Notes: a model not told the origin generated them from the sequence alone. DNA of 64,000 bases from Bradyrhizobium iriomotense (GCF_018129405.1 NZ_JAFCLP010000019.1:1-64000), one strand, 5' to 3'; shown: positions 26,837 through 37,115, counted from the stretch's first letter. Program-made: numbers and translations.

Positions 26837-28153
26837 ATGGTCGCACCCCTGAAAGTGGGCATAGCGGGGCTCGGCACCGTGGGTGCCGAAGTCGTCCGCT
26901 TGATCGAAACGCAAGCGCGCGTGCTCACGGGCCGCAGCGGCCGCGGCATTCGCGTCGTCGCCGTCACCGCGCGGTCGAAGGCCAAGAAGCGCGGCATCGA
27001 CCTGCGCGGCGTCGAATGGGCCAAGGATCCGCTTGCGCTCGCCACCCATCCCGAGGTCGACTGCTTCGTCGAGCTGATGGGCGGCGCGGGCGATCCCGCG
27101 CTTTCCGCGGTCGAAGCTGCGCTCAATGCCGGCAAGTCGGTCGTCACCGCCAACAAGGCGCTGCTCGCCAAGCACGGCATCAAGCTGGCCAAGGCCGCCG
27201 AAAAGCACGGCGGCGCGCTGAATTTCGAGGCAGCCGTCGGCGCCGCGATTCCCGTCATCAAAACGTTACGCGAGGGTCTTGCCGGAACCGGCATCGACCG
27301 CGTCTACGGCATCCTCAACGGCACCTGCAATTACATCCTGACCCGGATGGAGCAGGAAGGCCTCTCGTTTGCCGAATGCCTGAAGGATGCGCAGCGGCTC
27401 GGCTATGCCGAGGCCAATCCGTCCTTCGACGTCGACGGCCACGACACCGCGCAAAAGCTCGCCATTCTCGCCAGCCTTGCTTTCGGCACGAAAGTTGCTC
27501 AAAGCGCGGTGTATGTCGAAGGCATCTCCTCCATCGCGCCGGAAGATCTTCGTGCGGCCGCCGATCTCGGTTACCGCGTCAAGCTGCTCGGCGTTGCCGT
27601 TCGCACCGCCAAGGGCATCGAGCAGCGCGTGCATCCGACCATGGTTCCAAAATCCTCCTCGATCGCGCAGGTGATGGGTGTCACCAATGCGGTCACGATC
27701 GATGGCGAGGGCATTCCGCCGATCACGCTGGTCGGCCCCGGCGCCGGCGGTGCTGCGACCGCGTCCGCTGTCGTCGCCGACATCGCGGACGTTGCGCGCG
27801 GCATCCGCGCCAATCCGTTCGGCCGGCCGATCTCTCACTTACGCGACACGAAAAAGGCGCCGATGGAGCGGCATGAAGGCGGCTATTACATCCGGCTGCT
27901 GGCGCGCGATTTCCCGGGCACTGCGGCTGCGATCGCGACCCGGCTTGCAGAACAGAAGATTTCGATCGAGTCGATCGTGCAGCGCCATCCCAATGGCGGT
28001 GCTGCGAGTGCCGACGGCAAGGCGGTCCCCGTGCCCGTCATCCTGATCACCTACGCAACGCATGAGGACGCGGTGCGCCGTGCGCTCGCCGCCGTGCAGA
28101 AGGACAAGGTGATCAGCGGACGGCCGCAAGTCATAAGGATCGAGAAGAACTGA
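26837..28153 (+). CDS. hom: Homoserine dehydrogenase
   Basis: 438 residues; NAD(P)-dependent reduction of aspartate semialdehyde to homoserine for threonine and methionine. GIAGLGTVGAEV at about 6-17 binds the cofactor, TANKALLAKHG near 108-118 is conserved, and GILNGTCNYILTRM with FDVDGHDTAQKLAIL covers the catalytic region. A C-terminal ACT domain (YYIRLLARDFPGTAAAIATRL onward, about 352-438) predicts threonine feedback. It follows the aminotransferase closely and probably shares its transcript. Confidence 0.97.
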   Translation: MVAPLKVGIAGLGTVGAEVVRLIETQARVLTGRSGRGIRVVAVTARSKAKKRGIDLRGVEWAKDPLALATHPEVDCFVELMGGAGDPALSAVEAALNAGKSVVTANKALLAKHGIKLAKAAEKHGGALNFEAAVGAAIPVIKTLREGLAGTGIDRVYGILNGTCNYILTRMEQEGLSFAECLKDAQRLGYAEANPSFDVDGHDTAQKLAILASLAFGTKVAQSAVYVEGISSIAPEDLRAAADLGYRVKLLGVAVRTAKGIEQRVHPTMVPKSSSIAQVMGVTNAVTIDGEGIPPITLVGPGAGGAATASAVVADIADVARGIRANPFGRPISHLRDTKKAPMERHEGGYYIRLLARDFPGTAAAIATRLAEQKISIESIVQRHPNGGAASADGKAVPVPVILITYATHEDAVRRALAAVQKDKVISGRPQVIRIEKN

Positions 28154-28233
28154 CACGGTTCGAACGAACTGTGGGTGTTACGAGTTGATGCGGACGGAGA
28201 TTTCCGTCCCAAACGTTTCGAAGGAGTGAGCCG

Positions 28234-29235
28234 ATGTCGACCCATATTGAAGTCCCCCCGCACGCCTTGCTCGAGCGCATTCTCACGCTGGAGATCGTGC
28301 GTGTGACGGAGCGGGCGGCGGTGTCGTCAGCGCGGCTGCGCGGGCACGGCAACGAGAAAGCGGCCGACCAGGCCGCCGTCGACGCCATGCGGCGCGAGCT
28401 TAACAAGCTGCCGATCCAGGGCACCATCGTGATCGGCGAGGGCGAGCGCGACGAGGCGCCGATGCTCTATATCGGCGAGCAGGTCGGCCTCAAGGCCGGC
28501 CCCCAGGTCGATATTGCCGTCGATCCGCTCGAAGGTACGACGCTGTGCGCCAAGAACATGCCGGGCTCGATCGCCACCATGGCGATGGCCGATGGCGGCA
28601 CGCTGCTGCACGCGCCCGACGTCTACATGGAGAAGCTCGCGATCGGTCCCGGTTACGACAAGGGTGTCGTCGAAATTGATGCCTCGCCCGCCGACAACGT
28701 CCGCCGCCTCGCCAAGGCCAAGGGCGTCAAGCCCGACGGCATCACCGTTCTCGTGCTCGACCGTCCGCGCCATGCCAGCATCATCGAGAGCGTGCGCTCG
28801 ACCGGCGCGGCCGTGCGCCTCATCACCGACGGCGACGTCGCCGGCGTGATCCATTGCGCCGACCCCGACAACACCGGCGTCGACATGTATCTCGGCACCG
28901 GCGGTGCGCCGGAAGGCGTGCTCGCGGCCGTGGCGCTGCGCTGCATCGGCGGCCAGATGCAGTGCCGCCTGATCCTCGATTCCGACGAGAAGCGCGAGCG
29001 CGCCGCCAAGATGGGCGTCAACGATCCCAAGATGATCTACGGCATCGAGGACATGGCGCGCGGCGACTGCCTGTTCGCCGCCACCGGCGTCACCACGGGC
29101 TCGCTGCTCTCGGGTGTCAAGTTCCGCAAGGACGGCGTGATCGAGACCGAGACGGTCGTGATGCGCTCCGTCACCGGTACCGTGCGCTACATCAAGGCCG
29201 AGCACCGCGAACTCGCGAAGTTCCATCTGGACTAA
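28234..29235 (+). CDS. glpX: Class II fructose-1,6-bisphosphatase
   Basis: 333 residues of the GlpX family; hydrolyses fructose 1,6-bisphosphate in gluconeogenesis. GEGERDEAPMLYIGEQVG near 69-86 and DIAVDPLEGTTLCA near 94-107 contain the metal-binding Glu and Asp residues. ADPDNTGVDMYLGTGGAPEGVLAA and a C-terminal EHRELAKFHLD also fit. AAGGAGTGAGCCG precedes the start. It lies 80 bp after hom on the same strand. Confidence 0.96.
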   Translation: MSTHIEVPPHALLERILTLEIVRVTERAAVSSARLRGHGNEKAADQAAVDAMRRELNKLPIQGTIVIGEGERDEAPMLYIGEQVGLKAGPQVDIAVDPLEGTTLCAKNMPGSIATMAMADGGTLLHAPDVYMEKLAIGPGYDKGVVEIDASPADNVRRLAKAKGVKPDGITVLVLDRPRHASIIESVRSTGAAVRLITDGDVAGVIHCADPDNTGVDMYLGTGGAPEGVLAAVALRCIGGQMQCRLILDSDEKRERAAKMGVNDPKMIYGIEDMARGDCLFAATGVTTGSLLSGVKFRKDGVIETETVVMRSVTGTVRYIKAEHRELAKFHLD

Positions 29236-29255
29236 GCAATGCAATAGCAACAGCC

Positions 29256-29354
29256 GTCATTCCGGGGCGACGCGTAGCGTCGAGCCCGGAATCCATAACC
29301 ACGATCGGGAGTATGGATTCCGGGCCTGCGCCTCGCGGCGCATCCCGGAATGAC
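29256..29354. repeat. Palindromic repeat, family B, copy 1
   Basis: A 99 bp element with ends GTCATTCCGGGGCGACGCG and CGGCGCATCCCGGAATGAC and an inner ATCCATA/ATGGAT pair. A second copy is at 57367-57457. It sits between glpX and the HAD gene, and the HAD ribosome binding site follows immediately outside its right end. Confidence 0.9.
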
Positions 29355-29373
29355 GAGCGTGGAGGAAGCGCAC

Positions 29374-30093
29374 ATGTCCGACCTTTCCGCCGTCAAAGCT
29401 CTCGTCTTCGACGTATTCGGCACGGTCGTGGACTGGCGCACCAGCCTGATCACCGACTTCATGTGGTGGGCGAAGGGCCGCGGCATCAGCGCCGACTGGA
29501 CCGCTTTGGTCGACGGCTGGCGCGGCATGTATATCGCGTCCATGGACGATGTGCGAAAGCACCCCGAGCGCGGCTATGTCATGCTCGATGATCTGCATCG
29601 GCGCTCGCTGGAGAAGCTCGTCGAAAAATTCGAGATCAAGGGCCTCACCGACGCCGACCTCGATTACCTCACCAGGGGCTGGCATCGCCTCAATCCCTGG
29701 CCCGACAGCGTTGCCGGCCTGACCCGGCTCAAGACGAAATTCGTGATCTCGCCGCTGTCGAACGGCAACGTCGCGCTCCTCACCAACATGGCCAAGTTTG
29801 CCGGCCTGCCGTGGGATCTCATCATGTCGGCCGAGCTGTTCGAGCATTACAAGCCCGATCCCGAAACCTATCTCGGCGCTGCACGCCTGCTTGGCCTCAA
29901 GCCGGACGAGGTGATGATGGTCGCCGCTCACAACGGCGATCTCGCCGCCGCGCAGAAGAACGGGTTGAAGACCGCGTTCGTGGCAAGGCCGACGGAGTAC
30001 GGGCCGTTGCAGAAGGTCGATTTCGAAGCGACCGGCAACTGGGACATCATCGCGAAGGATTTTGGCGGCATCGCCGACAGGCTGGGGTGCTGA
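29374..30093 (+). CDS. Haloacid dehalogenase, type II
   Basis: 239 residues of the HAD superfamily resembling L-2-haloacid dehalogenase. The nucleophile is D13 in VFDVFGTVVDWR. SPLSNGNVALL near 126-136 supplies the second motif, and HYKPDPETYLGAA near 158-170 the lysine. VMMVAAHNGDLAAAQ near 181-195 supplies the acidic loop. The ATG at 29374 follows GGAGGAA, so it is preferred over 29350. Many such genes act on other small phosphates or halides, so the substrate is uncertain. Confidence 0.9.
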   Translation: MSDLSAVKALVFDVFGTVVDWRTSLITDFMWWAKGRGISADWTALVDGWRGMYIASMDDVRKHPERGYVMLDDLHRRSLEKLVEKFEIKGLTDADLDYLTRGWHRLNPWPDSVAGLTRLKTKFVISPLSNGNVALLTNMAKFAGLPWDLIMSAELFEHYKPDPETYLGAARLLGLKPDEVMMVAAHNGDLAAAQKNGLKTAFVARPTEYGPLQKVDFEATGNWDIIAKDFGGIADRLGC

Positions 30094-30114
30094 AGGCGGC
30101 CAGGGCATAACCGA

Positions 30115-30666
30115 ATGAGCCGACCCGCCGCCATCACCGCCGCCGATGCGATCAGCACCTATATTCTGGCGAAGGATGGCAACCGTCCGCAGTTGATGAC
30201 GCGCGCTTTCGCTGACGATTGCGAGCTCGAAATGATCGTCAAGACCGACGCCATTTCGTTTCCAAGCGCGGCGAAGGGCCTCGATCAGGTGACCCAGGTG
30301 CTGGTTACTGGCTTCGGCGAGCAGTACGAAAATGTGCGCACATTTTGCCTGTCACGTCCCGGCGCGGACCATCTGCCGCACCTCCGTTGCGACTGGCTGG
30401 TCGGAATGTCGGCGAGGCAGGGCGGTGCCGTTCGCGTTGGTTGCGGACGTTATGACTGGCATTTCGGATCCGGCGATGGCCGCGTGACGAAGCTGGTGAT
30501 CGAGATCGAGGCCATGTACCTGCTTCCCGCCGAGACCTCCGAGTCGGTCATGCGCTGGCTGGCAGCGTTGCCATATCCATGGTGCGCGGGCGTCCAGGCC
30601 AGTGCGGCTGTTCCGGATATCGATGCGCTGCAGCCGATCGCGCACTTCCTTGTCAGCCGCAACTGA
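30115..30666 (+). CDS. SnoaL/NTF2-like hypothetical protein
   Basis: 183 residues. The layout, an N-terminal helix with DAISTYILAKDGNRPQLMTRAF, then AFADDCELEMIVKTDAISFP and later CGRYDWHFGSGDG with a long strand VTKLVIEIEAMYLL, fits an NTF2/SnoaL-like cone fold, a small ligand-binding or isomerase-like domain. No catalytic role can be assigned. It begins 21 bp after the HAD gene and may be co-transcribed. Base composition looks somewhat less GC-rich than nearby genes. Confidence 0.65.
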   Translation: MSRPAAITAADAISTYILAKDGNRPQLMTRAFADDCELEMIVKTDAISFPSAAKGLDQVTQVLVTGFGEQYENVRTFCLSRPGADHLPHLRCDWLVGMSARQGGAVRVGCGRYDWHFGSGDGRVTKLVIEIEAMYLLPAETSESVMRWLAALPYPWCAGVQASAAVPDIDALQPIAHFLVSRN

Positions 30667-31057
30667 ACCGCGCGACCAATCCTCTCAGAACGACGAGCGA
30701 CGAGCACTCACCTCCGGCCGGAGGCGAGGGCGCTTCGCACTGCCGACAATCATTGCACCGAGAGCAATGTTCTTATTGTACCGATATAATGATCGGATCA
30801 TATTCCGAGCAATGAGCAAATTGCACCGGCAACGGCTCGGTGCCAGCGGAGTGACGACATTGCCAGTGAGTTATCTCGATCTGTTTCTGGCATTCCTTGG
30901 ATTGACCTTTGGACTGCCCTCAGTTCTGCCCGGCCTGTTTTTCCGAAACCCGGACGGTCGGCCCCCGAGGTCGTAAGCGGAGTGACGGCGCTATTCGGAC
31001 GCGGCTGACGGACTTGCACGCGAGGGACTTGGAGGCGAGGGACTTGGAGACGCGCAG
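30667..31057. other. Intergenic region upstream of the TauE/SafE permease
   Basis: 391 bp, noticeably AT-richer around 30740-30830. A possible 54-codon frame (30812-30976) has one hydrophobic stretch but no clear start signal, so I do not call it. The right end holds a perfect 15 bp tandem duplication that includes the permease ribosome binding region. Confidence 0.5.
31020..31049. repeat. Perfect 15 bp direct repeat at a ribosome binding site
   Basis: GCGAGGGACTTGGAG occurs twice back to back, at 31020-31034 and 31035-31049, directly upstream of the permease ATG at 31058. The second copy supplies GGAG, the likely ribosome binding site; the first supplies a duplicate of it. Confidence 0.85.
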
Positions 31058-31816
31058 ATGGCACTGACGGTCACTACTGTCCTCATCGCCTTTGCCGGCG
31101 TGTTCCTGATCTGCTTCATGAAGGGTGCGTTCGGCGGCGGGTTCTCGATCGTCGGCATTCCGCTGCTGTCGTTCGTGATGGACCCGGTCACGGCCGGCGG
31201 TCTGCTCGCGCCTCTGTTCATCGCGATGGATTTGTTCGCGCTGCGCTACTGGAAGCCTTCGACCTGGTCGAAGCCGGATCTGGTGCTGCTGTTGCCCGGG
31301 CTCGTGGTCGGCATCGCGCTCGGCTATTTGCTGTTTCGCGTGCTCGACCACCGCGCTGTTGCGATCGTGATGGCGGTCGTCACTCTGATCTTCGTCGGCC
31401 TGTGGCTCCTGAGCGATCCGAAGGTGATCGTTCGGCCGCGTTCGACGCCGAAGGCCGTCGCGGCCGGTCTCGCCTCGGGCGTCACGACGATGGTCGCGCA
31501 TTCCGGCGGACCGCCGCTTGCGATGTATCTCTTGCCGCTCGGCCTCAGCAAGGAGGTCTATGCGGGCACGACCAGCCTGTTTTTCACCGTCGGCAATGCG
31601 ACCAAGGCGGTACCATGGCTGCTGCTGGTGCGGCCATCTGGCAATGTCTGGATCGTGATGGCGGCTTGCCTGCTCGCGATTCCCTCAGGCGTCTGGCTCG
31701 GCTGGCGGCTGCACGGCAGGCTCGACCAGCGGCAGATCTATCGGGCCTGCTACGGCCTGCTGGTCATTACCGCGCTGAAGCTGTTGTGGGACGGTGTGTC
31801 CGGCTATCTCGCCTGA
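31058..31816 (+). CDS. TauE/SafE (TSUP) family membrane permease
   Basis: 252 residues with about eight membrane segments in two similar halves. FMKGAFGGGFSIVGIPLLSF near 24-43 and ASGVTTMVAHSGGPPLAMYLLPLGL near 144-168 are the duplicated family motifs. TSUP proteins move sulfite, sulfonates or organic acids across the inner membrane; the substrate here is unknown. The 3' end overlaps the convergent TetR gene by 13 bp. Confidence 0.92.
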   Translation: MALTVTTVLIAFAGVFLICFMKGAFGGGFSIVGIPLLSFVMDPVTAGGLLAPLFIAMDLFALRYWKPSTWSKPDLVLLLPGLVVGIALGYLLFRVLDHRAVAIVMAVVTLIFVGLWLLSDPKVIVRPRSTPKAVAAGLASGVTTMVAHSGGPPLAMYLLPLGLSKEVYAGTTSLFFTVGNATKAVPWLLLVRPSGNVWIVMAACLLAIPSGVWLGWRLHGRLDQRQIYRACYGLLVITALKLLWDGVSGYLA

Positions 31817-32466
31817 TCCTCCGGCGCGCAGAACGTCGCAATGGCAAGATCGATCCGCCGGTCCACTACGCGGCGGTTGAGCTTGAATCCGGTATCGGTG
31901 AGCAGCCTGAAATGATCATGGCCGAACACCATGCCGAACAGCATTTCGGCGATGAGGCGCAGCGGCACGCCCTCGAACCGAGGCTCGAGGCGTATCGTCC
32001 TGAGCAGGTCGACGATATGCTCCGTGCCGCTCTCCATGATGACCTCGGCGAACATGCGCCCCAGCTCCGGCGAGGCCTGACGTTCACCGATGATCAGGCG
32101 CTGCAGCGCGATCTCGCCCGGCGATAGCGCCACGTCCGCAGCCTCCCGGAGCATGTTGCGAAGCCGGGTCACTGGCGATCCTTCCAAAGGAGCGTCGGCG
32201 TAATCGGCTTCGGGCAGACTGCGCAGCAGCATGGCGCGGAACAACTCGGTCTTGCTCACGAATAGCTTATAGAGCGTCTTCTTCGACATGCCGGCGGCGC
32301 CGGCGATGTCGTCCATCGTCGTCGCGGCAAAGCCCTTGCTGGTGAACGTGTCCTTCGCCGCCGCCAGCAAATGCATCAGGCGCGCATCGGGCGCGGGAAG
32401 GGCGACGTCCCGTTCGGGGGATGGACTGCCGCTGGCCTGTCTGCGGCTGACGGATTTCCTCGCCAT
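31804..32466 (-). CDS. TetR-family regulator of the RND efflux operon
   Basis: 220 residues. The N-terminal HTH covers about 40-85 (AAKDTFTSKGFAATTMDDIAGAAGMSKKTLYKLF), the standard TetR DNA-binding domain, after a 30-residue basic leader. The rest is a helical ligand domain (TetR_C, AefR-like). It is divergent from an RND adaptor/permease pair with two perfect operators between, so it is probably their repressor. I chose the ATG at 32466 (MARKSVSRR). Confidence 0.93.
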   Translation of the reverse strand: MARKSVSRRQASGSPSPERDVALPAPDARLMHLLAAAKDTFTSKGFAATTMDDIAGAAGMSKKTLYKLFVSKTELFRAMLLRSLPEADYADAPLEGSPVTRLRNMLREAADVALSPGEIALQRLIIGERQASPELGRMFAEVIMESGTEHIVDLLRTIRLEPRFEGVPLRLIAEMLFGMVFGHDHFRLLTDTGFKLNRRVVDRRIDLAIATFCAPEDQAR

Positions 32467-32549
32467 GCAAAACCTGTCGTTCAGTTGAGGTCGGTTCACG
32501 ACTGCTTGAGCGGACGCATCCGGGCAGTCTAGCACTTGACTTCGGGTAT

Positions 32550-32589
32550 GGAAACTCCCAAGTTTCCTGATGGAAACTGCATAGTTTCC
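32550..32589. promoter_or_regulatory. Two TetR-type operators
   Basis: Two perfect inverted repeats, GGAAACTCCCAAGTTTCC (32550-32567) and GGAAACTGCATAGTTTCC (32572-32589), share the arms GGAAACT/AGTTTCC around different 4 bp centres. Their centres are 22 bp apart, two helical turns, so two dimers would bind the same face. They lie between the divergent TetR and RND adaptor genes, just after a TTGACT (32536-32541) that could be a -35 element. Confidence 0.88.
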
Positions 32590-32663
32590 AGATGTGTCAA
32601 TGTAAATGGCCTCTCCGGGAGGCCGGCAACCTCAGCCCAAACCTCAGCTCATGGATCGTCATC

Positions 32664-33869
32664 ATGCGTCCCCCGATCGTTCGCGCTGTTCCGTTACTTG
32701 CTCTGCTGTCGCTCGCAGCTTGCGGCGAGCAGAGCCAGCAAGCGGGACCACGGCAGATGGTGCCGGAGGTCGGCGTTCTGACCTTGAAGCCGCAGGAGGC
32801 GAGGATCTCGACGGTCCTGCCGGGGCGGGTCGTCGCCTACCAGGTCTCCGAGGTCCGGCCGCAGGTCACCGGCATTCTGCTCAAGCGCGATTTCGTGGAG
32901 GGCGCCGAGGTGAAGGAAGGCGATCTGCTCTATGAGATCGATCCGGTGCAGTACAAGGCCGCGCTGGCCAGCGCCGAGGCCGCGGTGCAGAGGTCGGAGG
33001 CGACGGTGGTCAGCGTCAAGCTGAAGGCCGCGCGCAAGACCCAGCTGCTTCAGACCAATGCAGCGAGCCAGCAGGATGTCGACGATGCCGTCGCCGCCTA
33101 CAAGCAGGGCGAGGCCGATCTGAAGGCGGCCGAAGCCAACCGCGAGACCGCCGCGATCTCGCTCGACCGCACCAAGGTCACCGCGTCGATCTCGGGCCGG
33201 ATCGGCAAATCATCGATCACGCCCGGCGCGCTGGTCACCGCGAGCCAGACGACTGCGATGACGACGATCCAGCAGCTCGACCCCGTTTACGTCGACCTCG
33301 ACCAGTCGACCTCGGAGATGGAGCGTCTGCGCAACCAGATCGCGAGCGGAAAGCTGAAGCGCCCCGCCGAGGGCGTGCAGGTGGAATTGCTGATGGAGAG
33401 CGGCCGGGCCTATGGCCACAAGGGCAAATACGGCTTCACCGATGCCAGCGTCAATGAGAGCACCGGCTCGGTCTCCTCGCGCGCGATCTTCGCCAACCCG
33501 GAGCGGGCGCTGCTGCCGGGCATGTATGTCCGCGCGCGCGTCGTCGCCGGCGTCGATCCGAACGCGATCCTGGTGCCGCAGCGGGCGGTCTCGCGCAATC
33601 CGCTGGGGCAGGCGGTGGCAATGTTTGTCGACAAGGACGGCAAGATCGAGCAACGCACGCTGGATCTCGGCGAGGACGTCGACGGCAACTGGCTCGTCCG
33701 TTCCGGCGCCAAGGCGGGCGACCGCCTCGTTGTCGACGGAACGCAGAAGGCTCGCCCCGGCGCCCCCGTGAAGACCGTCGAGGTCGCGGTCGATCCGGCA
33801 ACCGGCCTCACGGTGAATTCGACGCGGCAGGCCGATGCGCGGCCCGCACCCGCCACAACCGAGCAGTAA
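32664..33869 (+). CDS. RND efflux periplasmic adaptor (MexA/AcrA-like lipoprotein)
   Basis: 401 residues from the ATG at 32664. The signal ends in lipobox LSLAAC, so it is a lipoprotein anchored to the inner membrane. The barrel-sandwich/lipoyl part ([41 protein letters not shown]), a coiled-coil hairpin (about 95-165) and [19 protein letters not shown] follow in HlyD order. It links the RND pump to an outer-membrane channel. It starts five bases before the permease gene in the same operon. Confidence 0.95.
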   Translation: MRPPIVRAVPLLALLSLAACGEQSQQAGPRQMVPEVGVLTLKPQEARISTVLPGRVVAYQVSEVRPQVTGILLKRDFVEGAEVKEGDLLYEIDPVQYKAALASAEAAVQRSEATVVSVKLKAARKTQLLQTNAASQQDVDDAVAAYKQGEADLKAAEANRETAAISLDRTKVTASISGRIGKSSITPGALVTASQTTAMTTIQQLDPVYVDLDQSTSEMERLRNQIASGKLKRPAEGVQVELLMESGRAYGHKGKYGFTDASVNESTGSVSSRAIFANPERALLPGMYVRARVVAGVDPNAILVPQRAVSRNPLGQAVAMFVDKDGKIEQRTLDLGEDVDGNWLVRSGAKAGDRLVVDGTQKARPGAPVKTVEVAVDPATGLTVNSTRQADARPAPATTEQ

Positions 33870-33874
33870 TCGCC

Positions 33875-36800
33875 ATGTCGCATTTCTTCATCAAGCGGCC
33901 GATCTTCGCCTGGGTCATCGCCATCCTGATCATGCTGGGCGGCGTGCTCGCGATCATGCGGCTGCCGATCGCGCAATATCCGCAGATCGCGCCGACCGTG
34001 GTCACGATCACGGCGACCTATCCCGGCGCCAACGCGGAGACCGCGGAGAACTCGGTGACCAAGGTCATCGAGCAGAACATGACCGGCCTCGACTATCTGC
34101 AATACATGTCGTCGTCGAGCACCTCGACCGGCGTCGTGCAGATCTCGCTGACCTTCACCAACGAGGCCGATGCCGACATCGCCCAGGTGCAGGTGCAGAA
34201 CAAGCTCCAGCTTGCCACACCGCTGCTGCCGCAAGTCGTGCAGCAGCAGGGCATCAAGGTGGTGAAATCGTCGGCGAGCTTCCTGATGGTGCTCGGCTTC
34301 GTTTCCGAGGACGGCCGGCTCGCCGCCAGCGACATCGCCGACTACGTGGCGTCGTCGATCAATGATCCCATCAGCCGCGTTGCCGGCGTCGGCCAGGTGA
34401 CGCTGTTCGGGGCCGAATACGCCATGCGCATCTGGCTCGATCCCGACAAGTTGACCAAATACAATCTGATGCCCGGCGATGTGATCGCGGCGATCCAGAC
34501 CCAGAACACGCAGGTCACGGCCGGCCAGCTCGGCGGCCTGCCGTCCGTCGGCGGCCAGCAGCTCAATGCCACCATCACCTCGCAGAGCCGCCTGCAGACG
34601 GTCGAGCAGTTCAAGGACATCATCCTGCGCACCGCGACGTCAGGCCAGACGGTCCGCATCGGCGACGTCGCGCGTGTCGAGCTCGGCTCCAAGTCCTACG
34701 ATTCCACCGCGCGCTATAACGGCAAGCCCGCGGCCGGCATGGGCATCAGCCTTGCGACCGGCGCCAACGCGGTTGCGACCTCGGAAGCGGTGAAGGCGCG
34801 CATCGCTCAGCTCAGCGTCACCATGCCGGAGGGCCTCCGCGTCATCTATCCCTACGACACCACGCCGTTCGTCAAGCTGTCGATCGAGAAGGTGATCCAC
34901 ACCCTGTTCGAGGCGATTGCGCTCGTCTTCGTCGTGATGTTCGTGTTCCTGCAGAGCTGGCGCGCCACCATCATTCCGACCATCGCGGTGCCGGTGGTGC
35001 TGCTGGGAACGTTCGGCGTGCTCTCGCTGGCGGGCTACTCCATCAACACGCTGACGATGTTCGCGATGGTGCTGGCGATCGGCCTTCTGGTCGACGATGC
35101 CATCGTCGTGGTCGAGAACGTCGAGCGCGTCATGGTCGAGGAGCACCTCTCCCCGCGCGAGGCGACCGAGAAATCGATGCGCGAGATCACCGGCGCGCTG
35201 GTCGGGATCGGCGTCGTGCTCTCGGCGGTGTTCATCCCGATGGCGTTCTTCAACGGCTCCGTCGGCATCATCTACCGGCAGTTCGCGCTGACCATCGTCA
35301 CGGCGATGCTGCTCTCGGTGCTGGTGGCGCTGGTGCTGACGCCGGCCCTGTGCGCGACCATCCTGAAGCCGCCGAAGCATCATGGTGCGCAACGCGGCTT
35401 TTTCGGCCTGTTCAACCGCGGCTTCGACCGCATGGCCGACGGCTATCAGCGTACCGCGGGCGGCGCCATCAAGCGTATCGCCGGCGTGATCATCGCCTTC
35501 GTCGCGATCGTCGCCGGCATGGTCGTCCTGTTCCAGCGGCTGCCGAGCTCGTTCCTGCCTGAGGAGGATCAGGGCACGATCATGACCCTGATCCAGCTTC
35601 CGGTCGGCGCGACCTCGGCGCGCACGCTCGATGTCATCAAGCAGGTCGAGCACCACTATCTCGACAAAGAGAAGGACGCCGTGGAAGGCGTGTTTGCCGT
35701 CAGCGGCTACAGCTTTGCCGGCCAGGGGCAGAACGTGGGCCTTGCCTTCGTCAGCCTGAAGCCGTTCGACGAGCGCAAGCATCCGGCGACCTCGGCACAG
35801 GCCGTGGCCGGCCGCGCCATGGGCGCGTTCATGAAGATCCGCGATGCCATGGTGTTTGCTGTGCTGCCGCCCTCGATCCCGGGCTTCGGCAATGCCGGCG
35901 GTTTCGATCTCTATCTCCAGGACACCGGCGGTAACGGTCACGAGGCGCTGATTAAGGCGCGCAACCAGCTGCTCGGCCAGCTCGCGGCGGACCCGCGCGT
36001 GGCGCAAGCCCGACCGAACGGCCAGGACGATACGCCGCAATTCAATCTCGACGTTGACCAGGCCAAGGCCACCGCGCTCGGCGTGAACCTCAGCGACCTC
36101 AACACCACGCTGTCGGCGGCCTGGGGCGGCGCCTATGTCAACGACTTCATCGACCGCGGCCGCGTCAAGCAGGTCTATGTGCAGAGCGATGCGCCGTTCC
36201 GCATGGACACCAGCGATATCGGCCGCTGGTACGTGCGCAACACCGCGGGCTCCATGGTGCCGTTCTCGGCGGTGGCCACCGACCGCTGGAGCTTTGGCTC
36301 GCCGCGCCTCGAACGCTACAACGGCGTTGCCGCCGTCGAGCTTCAGGGCCAGGCGGCGCCGGGCGTCAGCTCGGGCGTGGCGATGCAGGCTGTGGAGGAG
36401 CAGATGGCGAAGCTGCCGAAGGGCTACGGCCACGAATGGACCGGCCTGTCATTCCAGGAACGGCTGACCGGCAGCCAGACGCTGTATCTCTACTCGATCT
36501 CGCTGCTGATCGTCTTCCTGAGCCTTGCCGCGCTCTATGAGAGCTGGTCGGTGCCGTTCGCGGTGATGCTGACGGTCCCGATCGGCGTGCTCGGCGCGCT
36601 GGCGGGAGCGACGCTGTTCAACCAGGCCAACGACGTCTATTTCCAGGTCGGCCTTTTGACCACCATCGGCCTCGCCTCCAAGAACGCGATCCTGATCGTC
36701 GAATTCGCGCTGGAGCAGATCGCGGCCGGCCGCAGCCTGGTCGAGGCCACGCTGCACGCCGCGCGCCAGCGCCTGCGCCCGATCCTGATGACCTCGCTCG

Positions 36801-37018
36801 CCTTCATCCTCGGCGTGCTGCCGCTGGCGGTCGCGACCGGGGCGGGCTCGGCCAGCCAGAACGCGGTCGGCATCGGCGTTGCCGGCGGCATGATCGCGGC
36901 AACCGTGCTCGGCATCTTCTTCGTGCCCGCGCTGTTCGTCCTGGTCCGGCGGATTTTTCCGGGCAAGCGGACGGATGCAGCCGCAACGCCGGTCGCCGTT
37001 GCGGAGCCCGCGGAATAG
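33875..37018 (+). CDS. RND multidrug efflux permease (AcrB/MexB type, HAE1)
   Basis: 1047 residues, the usual AcrB length. [17 protein letters not shown] is the typical start with the first membrane helix. The proton-relay aspartates are D407 and D408 in [18 protein letters not shown], at the same positions as in AcrB. The second half repeats the fold, with [17 protein letters not shown] and [14 protein letters not shown]. It exports drugs or other hydrophobic compounds using the proton gradient. No outer-membrane factor gene follows, so it must use one encoded elsewhere. Confidence 0.97.
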   Translation: MSHFFIKRPIFAWVIAILIMLGGVLAIMRLPIAQYPQIAPTVVTITATYPGANAETAENSVTKVIEQNMTGLDYLQYMSSSSTSTGVVQISLTFTNEADADIAQVQVQNKLQLATPLLPQVVQQQGIKVVKSSASFLMVLGFVSEDGRLAASDIADYVASSINDPISRVAGVGQVTLFGAEYAMRIWLDPDKLTKYNLMPGDVIAAIQTQNTQVTAGQLGGLPSVGGQQLNATITSQSRLQTVEQFKDIILRTATSGQTVRIGDVARVELGSKSYDSTARYNGKPAAGMGISLATGANAVATSEAVKARIAQLSVTMPEGLRVIYPYDTTPFVKLSIEKVIHTLFEAIALVFVVMFVFLQSWRATIIPTIAVPVVLLGTFGVLSLAGYSINTLTMFAMVLAIGLLVDDAIVVVENVERVMVEEHLSPREATEKSMREITGALVGIGVVLSAVFIPMAFFNGSVGIIYRQFALTIVTAMLLSVLVALVLTPALCATILKPPKHHGAQRGFFGLFNRGFDRMADGYQRTAGGAIKRIAGVIIAFVAIVAGMVVLFQRLPSSFLPEEDQGTIMTLIQLPVGATSARTLDVIKQVEHHYLDKEKDAVEGVFAVSGYSFAGQGQNVGLAFVSLKPFDERKHPATSAQAVAGRAMGAFMKIRDAMVFAVLPPSIPGFGNAGGFDLYLQDTGGNGHEALIKARNQLLGQLAADPRVAQARPNGQDDTPQFNLDVDQAKATALGVNLSDLNTTLSAAWGGAYVNDFIDRGRVKQVYVQSDAPFRMDTSDIGRWYVRNTAGSMVPFSAVATDRWSFGSPRLERYNGVAAVELQGQAAPGVSSGVAMQAVEEQMAKLPKGYGHEWTGLSFQERLTGSQTLYLYSISLLIVFLSLAALYESWSVPFAVMLTVPIGVLGALAGATLFNQANDVYFQVGLLTTIGLASKNAILIVEFALEQIAAGRSLVEATLHAARQRLRPILMTSLAFILGVLPLAVATGAGSASQNAVGIGVAGGMIAATVLGIFFVPALFVLVRRIFPGKRTDAAATPVAVAEPAE

Positions 37019-37115
37019 ATCACTGGCTCGGCGACGCACGTCGCCGGGCCTGATCTTGGAAACTATGATCGCATCCGCATCAGCCCACCAGCGGCGCCGA
37101 TGTCAGCTGCCGATG

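Noticed and set aside
30812-30976. Possible 54-codon gene with one hydrophobic stretch
   Set aside because: No ribosome binding site, no conserved look, and it ends in arbitrary Arg/Pro residues.
34640-36433. 597-codon minus-strand frame opposite the RND permease
   Set aside because: Composition is typical of an antisense frame (many His, Asp, Arg, Gly) and the permease is intact.
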